In this document: piece by piece, positions 17,048 to 22,679 of the stretch | How positions within the stretch are numbered: position 1 is the stretch's first letter | How the letters are laid out: each line of letters begins with the position of its first letter | Virus record (IMG/VR): IMGVR_UViG_3300030090_003002 | Location: 1 to 30,724 of that record | Source: a virus | Direction: 5' to 3' (one strand) | Length of the DNA stretch: 30,724 nucleotides | The notes under the pieces: model-generated | What the model was told of the DNA's origin: nothing | What the model saw: only the letters and a program-made list of their open reading frames with translations | Databases searched by the model: none | Position numbers and translations under genes: made by a program

Positions 17048-17523
17048 TGCCAGTTAATATACACGGAAAAGAATATCTTACAGTAGCTGAACGTCTAAAC
17101 GATTTAAATAAAAATGAAGATGGCAATTACAGCTTAGAATCAGAAATGGTTTATTTTAAAGATGGTATGGTTGTTTTTAAAGCAACTCTTACTGTAGGTG
17201 AAAACACTTACATAGGACACGCTATGGAAAAAGAAGGTGCTTCAACAATTAACAAAACTTCTTTTGTAGAAGTATGTGAAAGCTCAAGTTGGGGACGTGC
17301 GTTAGCAGCAGCAGGTTACGTAGGAACGCAATTAGCAAGTGCTGATGAGGTTGCAAATGCTGTTGCACAACAACAACCTGAATATGCGACACCTAATCAA
17401 GTAAAGTATATTAAGAACTTGTGTCAAGAAAAGAATATAGATACAAGTAAGTATAACTTTGATGATATGACAAAGCAAGAAGCAGGTGGAATAATTGAAA
17501 AAATAATAAAAGGAGATAAATAA
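17047..17523 (+). CDS. ERF/Rad52-like single-strand annealing protein candidate
   Basis: A 158-residue protein. The segment VEVCESSSWGRALAAAGYVG has the pattern of phage annealing proteins of the ERF/Rad52-like group (E-[ST]-x-x-GRALA-x-x-GY). It follows a beta part with VVFKATLTVGENTYIGHA and KEGASTINKTSF. After a Gln-rich linker the C-terminus (ATPNQVKYIKNLCQEKNID) resembles the small helical tail domain common in such proteins. It would anneal single strands in recombination and replication, together with the RusA resolvase encoded later. The family is assigned from motif shape only. Confidence 0.55.
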   Translation: MPVNIHGKEYLTVAERLNDLNKNEDGNYSLESEMVYFKDGMVVFKATLTVGENTYIGHAMEKEGASTINKTSFVEVCESSSWGRALAAAGYVGTQLASADEVANAVAQQQPEYATPNQVKYIKNLCQEKNIDTSKYNFDDMTKQEAGGIIEKIIKGDK

Positions 17524-18245
17524 TGAAAATAATCAATCAAGTTAGACAAACCAATGATTATAACTTGTTTTCAATATTAAAAGGAAATAGGCTTATAAAT
17601 AAAGCACATTTAAATAGATTAAAAAAATCAATAGAAGAAGAATCTCTATGTGTTCCAATAATAGTAAATGAAAATTATGAAATAATAGATGGACAAAATA
17701 GATATTATGCTTGGAAAGATTTAAATTTACCTGTTTATTTTATAGTAGCAAAAGGTTATGGATTAACACAAGTTCAAAGGCTTAATAGTAATATCAAAAA
17801 CTGGGATAATGATGACTTTATGGAGTGCTATTGTCAGTTAGAAGATGTACAGTATTTAAAATATAGAGTATTCAAGCAAACTTATGGCTTTGGACATTAT
17901 GAATGTATTGCGATGCTAACTGGCTATTACAAAGGTAATGGATTAAGTTTTACAAGATTTAGAACTGGAACATTTAAAATTAAAAATTATAAAAAGGCTT
18001 GTGATATGGCTGAAAAAATAATTTTGATACAACCATATTACGATGGATATAAAAGAAGGTCATTTGTTTCAGCTATGTTGCATTTATTAGAAAATAAAAA
18101 CTTTGATATTACAAGGTTGATACAAAAATTAAAATACCAACAATCTAAACTTGTACATTGTACTAACAAGCAACAGTATTTATCTATATTGCAAGACATA
18201 TATAATTATAAATCAACTGACAAAGTTAATCTAATTTATACATAA
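17523..18245 (+). CDS. ParB/Srx-like domain protein
   Basis: A 240-residue protein whose N-terminal 85 residues fit the ParB/sulfiredoxin-fold domain: HLNRLKKSIEEESLCVPIIV, then IIDGQNRYYAWKDLNLPVYF, where the DGxxRxxA loop is the ligand-binding signature. The rest is helical and lacks a recognisable ParB helix-turn-helix, so partitioning is unlikely. Phage proteins of this type are sometimes nucleases or regulators. Its ATG overlaps the preceding stop. The fold is fairly sure; the activity is not. Confidence 0.7.
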   Translation: MKIINQVRQTNDYNLFSILKGNRLINKAHLNRLKKSIEEESLCVPIIVNENYEIIDGQNRYYAWKDLNLPVYFIVAKGYGLTQVQRLNSNIKNWDNDDFMECYCQLEDVQYLKYRVFKQTYGFGHYECIAMLTGYYKGNGLSFTRFRTGTFKIKNYKKACDMAEKIILIQPYYDGYKRRSFVSAMLHLLENKNFDITRLIQKLKYQQSKLVHCTNKQQYLSILQDIYNYKSTDKVNLIYT

Positions 18246-18254
18246 GGAGATAGA

Positions 18255-18521
18255 ATGAAAATCAACAGAATGAAAGTAGGAAGTTATGGTAAGATAAAAG
18301 CATTTTTTGATTTAGAACTTGATAATGGTATTGTTATTAAGGGGTTTAAATTAATTGAAGGCAAAGATGGACTATTTGTAGGAAATCCATCGCAGAAAAA
18401 TGCACAAGGCACGTATGATCAAATGTGCTTTATACCAAAGGATGTCAATGATAATATTAAAAAGATTGCATTAGATTACTATGCAAATGAATCACAATCA
18501 GCAGGTGATGTACCTTTTTAA
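18255..18521 (+). CDS. SpoVG-like nucleic-acid-binding protein with SSB-like tip
   Basis: An 88-residue protein with SD AAGGAG. KGFKLIEGKDGLFVGNPSQK and the later helix DNIKKIALDYY match SpoVG family features: the G-x-x-GLFV-x-x-PS loop and a C-terminal helix. SpoVG proteins bind DNA and RNA. Unlike cellular SpoVG it ends SAGDVPF (residues 82-88), recalling the acidic DDDIPF tip by which SSB recruits replication and repair enzymes. No other SSB is seen in the window, so it may serve as the ssDNA-binding protein; that is inference. Confidence 0.7.
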   Translation: MKINRMKVGSYGKIKAFFDLELDNGIVIKGFKLIEGKDGLFVGNPSQKNAQGTYDQMCFIPKDVNDNIKKIALDYYANESQSAGDVPF

Positions 18522-18670
18522 TGATATATAAACTATACGAAGATGTAGAATGTTTTGTGTGTCTAAAATTAAAGCCATTTAAAGAAGTAGAAGAAATAAT
18601 GATTGAAGTTTTAGATGCACAGGCATCTGCAAACGTATGTAAAAAATGCTTAGGAGATTTAAAGAGATGA
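18521..18670 (+). CDS. Small two-CxxC zinc protein
   Basis: A 49-residue protein starting at ATG 18521, overlapping the upstream stop by one base and the next gene by four (ATGA). It has CFVC (residues 11-14) and CKKC (40-43), a pair suitable for one zinc ion, separated by a 25-residue helix-like spacer. The function is unknown. The tight coupling and intact Cys pairs make a real gene likely. Confidence 0.65.
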   Translation: MIYKLYEDVECFVCLKLKPFKEVEEIMIEVLDAQASANVCKKCLGDLKR

Positions 18671-18861
18671 TAATATATGAAATAATATGTAGTAGTAAAG
18701 CAGAAGATATATCTGTGTTTATGTCAAACCTTAGAAAAGCAAGTAGCTTTGTAGCTAAGAATAAAAAGTTATTTGACGAGTGTGATATAAAAAAACACGT
18801 TATAGGTAATAATAAATGCGAGATAATAAAATTTTTAAATAGGGAGAATGGCATTGGATAA
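18667..18861 (+). CDS. Small early protein, unassigned
   Basis: A 64-residue protein, MIIYEIICSSKAEDISVF and on. ATG 18667 is preferred over an upstream TTG in frame (18646) because it forms the ATGA overlap with the preceding gene. The pattern is a beta-strand/helix mix with a Lys-rich middle (FVAKNKKLF) and no known motif. It overlaps the next gene by 14 bases. Confidence 0.6.
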   Translation: MIIYEIICSSKAEDISVFMSNLRKASSFVAKNKKLFDECDIKKHVIGNNKCEIIKFLNRENGIG

Positions 18862-19180
18862 TTTAACTGGATTGTATGGTTTGCCTTATTATATCTATAC
18901 TGATCTACTTAGGACAAGCTATAAACAACCCAAAAAATCAAAATACTTTGAAGATAAGTATAAAGCAAAGGGTACAGAAGTTCGTGATGCAATACGTGAA
19001 CTTAGGGTAAAACATAAACAGCCAGTATGTTCAGGTGCAACTGGATATTATTTTGCACCTAACAAGGCACATTGGGAGCGTACAAAGGCACAACTATTAT
19101 CACGTGCAAATAAACTAAGAGAAGCAGCTAACAATCCTGATGAGTATTTTTATGATGGAAAACAAGGTAGTATGTTTTAA
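18848..19180 (+). CDS. Winged-helix-like DNA-binding protein candidate
   Basis: A 110-residue protein. KGTEVRDAIRELRVKHKQPV followed by SGATGYYFAP has the pattern of a helix-turn-helix with a beta wing: an R-x-x-I-x-x-LR recognition helix, a short strand and a GYY wing. A charged helix follows (LLSRANKLREAANN). Similar small winged-helix proteins occur in phage replication regions. It could be a regulator or replication accessory. SD is GGGAG. Confidence 0.55.
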   Translation: MALDNLTGLYGLPYYIYTDLLRTSYKQPKKSKYFEDKYKAKGTEVRDAIRELRVKHKQPVCSGATGYYFAPNKAHWERTKAQLLSRANKLREAANNPDEYFYDGKQGSMF

Positions 19181-19219
19181 TGAACTAATTTATAAAGCAT
19201 TACATAGTTAAGGAGCATA

Positions 19220-19357
19220 ATGAAGAATAAGAAAAAAAAATTTAAACTAATTTGCAAAGCAGGGGTGTATGAAGCAAGTAGTATGATAGGCTTGATATAT
19301 GAGGTTTTAAAGCATAGGACATATCATTTAATTAAAGATGGCAAGTGGATGGATTAA
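19220..19357 (+). CDS. Tiny basic protein upstream of the methyltransferase
   Basis: A 45-residue protein with a good SD (AAGGAG) and a TAATG overlap into the methyltransferase. The N-terminus is Lys-rich (MKNKKKKFKL). The rest (ASSMIGLIYEVLKHRTYHL, ending KDGKWMD) looks like a small beta/alpha domain. No family is recognised. Coupling to the methyltransferase may be functional or only packing. Confidence 0.6.
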   Translation: MKNKKKKFKLICKAGVYEASSMIGLIYEVLKHRTYHLIKDGKWMD

Positions 19358-20241
19358 TGAATGTTTTGAGTTTATTTAATGGTATGAGTACAGGGCATAC
19401 AGCTTTAGAGAATGTAGGAATTAAAGTAGGTAAATATTATTCATCTGAAATAAAACCTGCAGCTATAAAATTAACACAACACCATTACCCTGATACAATA
19501 CAATTAGGAGATGTAACTAAATGGAAAGAATGGGATATTGATTGGAAATCAATAGATATTGTGCTAAGTGGTAGTCCTTGTCAAGATTTATCGCAAATGG
19601 GAAAAATAAGCCATAAACATCAAAAAGGTTTAGAGGGTAATCGTAGTAGTTTGTTTTGGGTGTTTGTAGATATTCTAAATCATATAAAACAATTAAATCT
19701 GAAAGTCCTATTTTTGCAAGAAAATGTAGGCTCTGCACCTAAAAAAGATGTAGGTATTATGTCAAGAGCATTGGGCGTATATCCAGTTAGAATCAACTCT
19801 AAATTAGTAACAGCACAATTAAGAGATAGATATTATTGGACTAATATAAAAACAAAAAAAGATGGCTTGTTTGAAGATATTGTAACAGATATACCACAAC
19901 CTGTAGATAAAAAAATAATGCTTAATGATATATTAACAAGTGGAAATTCAACAAAAAACAAACATACTTGTTTGATGGAAGGATATATATATAGAAACAT
20001 TTTTAACATAGATCAAAAAAAATGGGAAGTCTATATAAACAAACGTGTAAATATGGGTATGGCTACAACAATAATGGATAATAATATTTTAAGATTAGTA
20101 AATAAAACAGAGATGTGTAGGCTGCAAGGATTTCCTGATGATTGGTGTGATATATTAACTTACAAAGAAGCAGGTAGCTTATTAGGCGATGGATGGACAT
20201 TACCAATAATAGAACATATATTTAGTTTTATAGATTGCTGA
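19357..20241 (+). CDS. DNA (cytosine-5) methyltransferase
   Basis: A 294-residue enzyme that should transfer a methyl group from S-adenosylmethionine to C5 of cytosine in DNA. Motifs in order: I LSLFNGMSTGHTALENVG, IV SGSPCQDLSQMG with catalytic Cys75, VI LQENVG with Glu122, VIII QLRDRYYW, IX RLQGFPDDW and X GDGWTLPII. The set is complete. The target-recognition stretch between VIII and IX is short (about 70 residues). ATG 19357 is preferred over GTG 19345 because motif I follows at once and it overlaps the upstream stop. No restriction enzyme lies nearby, so it probably protects phage DNA from host nucleases or alters regulation. Confidence 0.9.
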   Translation: MNVLSLFNGMSTGHTALENVGIKVGKYYSSEIKPAAIKLTQHHYPDTIQLGDVTKWKEWDIDWKSIDIVLSGSPCQDLSQMGKISHKHQKGLEGNRSSLFWVFVDILNHIKQLNLKVLFLQENVGSAPKKDVGIMSRALGVYPVRINSKLVTAQLRDRYYWTNIKTKKDGLFEDIVTDIPQPVDKKIMLNDILTSGNSTKNKHTCLMEGYIYRNIFNIDQKKWEVYINKRVNMGMATTIMDNNILRLVNKTEMCRLQGFPDDWCDILTYKEAGSLLGDGWTLPIIEHIFSFIDC

Positions 20242-20284
20242 GATATGTTTCTTTACTATAAATATTAACTTACAGGAGAAAACA

Positions 20285-20383
20285 ATGAATATTTTTTTAA
20301 TAATTTTAATTTTTTTAGTATTAGTATTTGTTGCTTTGTTTTGTATTTTGCAAATTATAAACATAATGTCTAAGTGGTATTAG
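20285..20383 (+). CDS. Tiny single-span membrane peptide
   Basis: A 32-residue peptide, almost wholly hydrophobic from residues 3 to 26 (IFLIILIFLVLVFVALF), then NIMSKWY. It has an excellent SD (AGGAGAAAAC) like those of proven genes, so expression is likely. It may sit in the inner membrane as an early host-acting or superinfection factor. This is inference from composition only. Confidence 0.6.
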   Translation: MNIFLIILIFLVLVFVALFCILQIINIMSKWY

Positions 20384-20402
20384 ACTAACATAGGAGAAAA
20401 AA

Positions 20403-21254
20403 ATGAAAGGTTGGATTTCAAAACATAGGAAGGTTTTAGAAAATCCCATAGTAAAAATGGCAAAGGTAAAGAGTCCATACGAAGCGTGGGATATATTATT
20501 ATTTAAAGTTAATCACAAAGAAAGAAAAGTCGTTATAGGCAACGAGATAATTAAAGTAAACAGAGGTGAAACAATAACATCATTACAGAAGTTACAAAAG
20601 GAATTTGGATGGGGATCAACGAGAACAAGATCGTTTCTAAAATTATTACAGGCTGATGGAATGATAACATACGAAAGCAACACTAAATACACTAAAATCC
20701 TCGTCAATAACTATGAAAAATATCAAAATATACAACACGATAACAACACGCTACCAACACGCAACCAAAAAACGAACAACAAACGACCAAATACAAACAA
20801 TAATGATATAAATAATGATATAAATAATGTTAATAAGAGAAAGCAAAAATTTATTAATGAAACTTTGTCTGTAATAAAAAATAAAAACATTGATATAGAG
20901 GTTGCTAACTTAGAAGCCTTTACAGATTATTGGACAGAGCTTAATAGATCAAAAACTAAGATGAAGTTTGAACTACAACAAACATTTGAAATATCACGTA
21001 GATTAAAGACGTGGCTAAATAATAATTTTAATGCAACAAAGAAAACTGCTACAAAGAAGAAATTTAAACACAGTTCAACTTACAAGCATTACGTAGGATA
21101 TTGTGGCAACACTAAATGTTCCAAATACGGACATAGCGACTTTTATGATATTTGGGAAACAGATAAAGGCTTATCGCAAACTAAATGCTGTGGCACAGAA
21201 GTATTACCTGAGCGAGAGGGAATACAAATACAGGATATAAATGCAGAAGCATAA
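20403..21254 (+). CDS. Replication initiator, DnaD-like/phage replisome organiser
   Basis: A 283-residue protein. The N-terminus (GWISKHRKVLENPIVKMAK, then NHKERKVVIGNEIIKVNRGE and LQKEFGWGSTRTRSFLKLL) is the winged-helix domain of phage replisome organisers, which bind the origin and load the host helicase. A low-complexity Asn/Thr/Lys linker spans about residues 110-145. A helical part follows, then a C-terminal zinc ribbon with CGNTKC and CCG. The linker region of the gene contains regular DNA repeats (20733-20834), as expected if the origin lies within the initiator gene, as in lambda O. SD AGGAG. Confidence 0.75.
   Translation: MKGWISKHRKVLENPIVKMAKVKSPYEAWDILLFKVNHKERKVVIGNEIIKVNRGETITSLQKLQKEFGWGSTRTRSFLKLLQADGMITYESNTKYTKILVNNYEKYQNIQHDNNTLPTRNQKTNNKRPNTNNNDINNDINNVNKRKQKFINETLSVIKNKNIDIEVANLEAFTDYWTELNRSKTKMKFELQQTFEISRRLKTWLNNNFNATKKTATKKKFKHSSTYKHYVGYCGNTKCSKYGHSDFYDIWETDKGLSQTKCCGTEVLPEREGIQIQDINAEA
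20733..20834 (+). other. Candidate replication origin: iterons plus AT-rich block
   Basis: Three copies of CAACACG start at 20733, 20744 and 20755, exactly 11 bp apart (about one helical turn). About 38 bp later come three tandem 12-bp AT units beginning at 20799, 20811 and 20823 (AATAATGATATA twice, then AATAATGTTAAT). Iterons next to an easily melted block inside the initiator gene is the arrangement of the lambda origin. The same bases encode a low-complexity protein linker, which could alone produce repeats. Confidence 0.5.
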
Positions 21255-21260
21255 ACTTCA

Positions 21261-21322
21261 CACAGGGCATCTCAACTTCCTATGTCAAACACGTACTATA
21301 CCACACAAAGGGGTGTCCTGTG
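21261..21322 (+). other. Hairpin with alternative pairing before the small-protein cassette
   Basis: CACAGGGCATC (21261-21271) pairs with GGTGTCCTGTG (21312-21322) as an 11-bp stem with two G-T wobbles and a 40-base loop, followed by five T. Overlapping the left arm, ATCTCAA (21269-21275) can instead pair with TTGAGAT (21327-21333), which covers the probable SD of the gene at 21335. The two pairings exclude each other at three bases, so a switch or leader is possible. Confidence 0.45.
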
Positions 21323-21334
21323 CTTTTTGAGATA

Positions 21335-21568
21335 ATGTTTAAATATGCAATAGCGATGATGTTAATGCAACCATTAGAAGAAATATATAACTGCAATAAT
21401 CCTAATTTAGTAGGCAATCAAAGGCATCATACATTATGTGATTGGGATGAAGATGATTTTTATACAAATATAAATGGTCAAAAGATACTAAGACCTAAAC
21501 GTAAGAAAGATAATAAGATAAAAGCATATTACAGGAAAAAATATTGGTATGGGAAAAACAATAAATAA
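21335..21568 (+). CDS. Small protein of the hairpin-flanked cassette, unassigned
   Basis: A protein of about 77 residues from ATG 21335; a GTG at 21320 in the same frame is less likely because it falls in the hairpin arm. The N-terminus is hydrophobic (YAIAMMLMQPLEEIYNC). The middle has Cys, His and acidic residues (LCDWDEDDFY), and the C-terminus is Lys/Tyr-rich and basic. No family is recognised. It overlaps the next gene by 20 bases. Confidence 0.5.
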   Translation: MFKYAIAMMLMQPLEEIYNCNNPNLVGNQRHHTLCDWDEDDFYTNINGQKILRPKRKKDNKIKAYYRKKYWYGKNNK

Positions 21569-21761
21569 GCAAACAGGTGGTAGGCACGAAATACTAACTA
21601 AGAAATATCAAGCAAGGAAAAAAGATGGTGGAATGGTGTGCAATAAATGCAAAAAAGTGCGTAAATTAAATGAATATGGCTCAAATAAGAGCTATTGCTT
21701 GAAGTGTAAGAGAGAAAAAGATAAGATAAAATATAAGAAAGCAAGTTATAAATTATGGTAA
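21549..21761 (+). CDS. Small zinc-ribbon basic protein
   Basis: A 70-residue, strongly basic protein. CNKCKKVRKL and YCLKCKREKDKIKYKK supply two CxxC pairs about 18 residues apart, enough for one zinc ribbon. Such short ribbons occur in phage proteins related to HNH endonucleases or binding proteins, but the HNH residues are absent, so this is a ribbon only. It probably binds nucleic acid. A weak SD and overlap with the gene before suggest coupling. Confidence 0.6.
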   Translation: MGKTINKQTGGRHEILTKKYQARKKDGGMVCNKCKKVRKLNEYGSNKSYCLKCKREKDKIKYKKASYKLW

Positions 21762-21790
21762 ATATGGGTACAGAGATGTATCGAGTCGAA

Positions 21791-21857
21791 AAGAAAAAGG
21801 GGTAGGCAAATTAATAACAGGAGCGTTATAGTTTGGTGCAACCTACCCTTATTTCTT
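21791..21857 (+). ncRNA. Long structured RNA element (unknown class)
   Basis: The arms 21791-21806 (ending GGGGTAGG) and 21842-21857 (starting CCTACCC) pair over 16 positions with one A-A mismatch and one G-U wobble. Inside, CAAA pairs with TTTG, directly stacked on the 5' side with a 6-base bulge GTGCAA on the other. A 5-bp hairpin ATAAC/GTTAT then has loop AGGAGC. It fills the gap between genes ending at 21761 and starting at 21870. It could be a leader, a processing or binding site, or a packaging-related DNA element. I do not recognise a known riboswitch. Confidence 0.55.
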
Positions 21858-21869
21858 GAAAGGAAACAA

Positions 21870-21935
21870 ATGGAAATAATAGCAATATTAATAATATCTA
21901 CAATGATGTTAATGCACTACAAAAACAATGTTTAA
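21870..21935 (+). CDS. Tiny hydrophobic peptide before rusA
   Basis: A 21-residue peptide, hydrophobic through residues 3-15 (IIAILIISTMMLM), ending HYKNNV. SD AAGGAAAC lies well spaced ahead. It overlaps the resolvase start by eight bases, so it may mainly serve as a leader that couples translation to the resolvase. As a product it would be one membrane helix. At this length a chance reading frame is not excluded. Confidence 0.4.
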   Translation: MEIIAILIISTMMLMHYKNNV

Positions 21936-22338
21936 CTTTTTAATAAAACAACGACCAAAACCACAACAACGACATAGAAGCAACGGAAGATTTCAGTACG
22001 ATCCATCAGCAAAGGATAAAAAAGAATTTGCGTTATTAGCAAAAGAGTATGCACCAAAGACACCACTACGACATAAATTTGATTTACATTTAACATTTTG
22101 CTACAAACGACCAAAGAATCACTATAGGTCAGTAAAGAAACAACCAGTATTAAAAGACGATGCACCATACTACAATACAGGCAGACCTGATATAGATAAC
22201 CTATGTAAATTTGTAATGGATAGCCTACAAGACTTCTATGTAGATGATGCACAAGTAGTATCATTGAACGCAATAAAAGTGTATGGTGAAGAAGATTATA
22301 TACACGTAAAAATGTTTCATAATAAAAAATATTGTTAA
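21928..22338 (+). CDS. rusA: RusA-like Holliday junction resolvase
   Basis: A 136-residue enzyme that cuts four-way DNA junctions during recombination or before packaging. The RusA signature is present: a basic N-terminal half (QRPKPQQRHRSNGRFQ), GRPDIDNLCKFVMDSLQ with Asp88 and Asp90, then FYVDDAQVV with further acidic residues for metal binding. The length is normal for the family. It lies at the end of the early region just before packaging genes, where it could also remove branches from concatemers. Confidence 0.85.
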   Translation: MFNFLIKQRPKPQQRHRSNGRFQYDPSAKDKKEFALLAKEYAPKTPLRHKFDLHLTFCYKRPKNHYRSVKKQPVLKDDAPYYNTGRPDIDNLCKFVMDSLQDFYVDDAQVVSLNAIKVYGEEDYIHVKMFHNKKYC

Positions 22339-22367
22339 TTGCAAGACTTTATTTGTATTTTTAGCGT

Positions 22368-22679
22368 ATGGCAAGACCTAAAAAATATGATATTGATACA
22401 GAAGAAGTGCAAAAGTTAGCAGGATATGGATGTACAAACATAGAGATAGCAGACTTTTTTGGTTGTAGTGAGAATACTATTAGGCGTTATGGCGAATTTC
22501 TTACAAAAGGCAGAGCTACTTTAAAAAAGAGATTAAGGAAAGCACAATTAGATACAGCATTATCAGGGAATGCAACAATGTTAGTATGGTTAGGTAAGCA
22601 AATGTTAGACCAAAAAGACAAGCAAGAAATAGATACAAATATTAGACCTATATCAGGGATAGACTTTGAAGGCATCTAA
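22368..22679 (+). CDS. Terminase small subunit
   Basis: A 103-residue protein with an N-terminal helix-turn-helix (YGCTNIEIADFFGCSENTI then RRYGEFL), which should recognise the packaging site. ALSGNATMLVWLGKQMLDQK is a C-terminal helix segment common to phage small terminases. It overlaps the large-subunit gene. The gap before it (22339-22367) holds a TTGCAA word but no convincing promoter. A general HTH regulator is a less likely alternative given the place. Confidence 0.75.
   Translation: MARPKKYDIDTEEVQKLAGYGCTNIEIADFFGCSENTIRRYGEFLTKGRATLKKRLRKAQLDTALSGNATMLVWLGKQMLDQKDKQEIDTNIRPISGIDFEGI

Noticed and set aside
21241-21330. A 29-codon + strand frame starting at ATG 21241
   Set aside because: It lies across the hairpin arms, has no SD, and its composition looks non-coding. 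The bases are better explained as the leader structure before 21335.
21764-21805. A 13-codon frame ending in the structured RNA
   Set aside because: Too short, no SD, and it overlaps the left arm of the 21791-21857 element.
22339-22367. Possible promoter before the terminase small subunit, based on TTGCAA at 22339
   Set aside because: At 17 bases spacing the -10 would be TAGCGT, a poor match abutting the start codon. TTGCAA is palindromic and common in AT-rich DNA, so the shared word with 26864 carries little weight.
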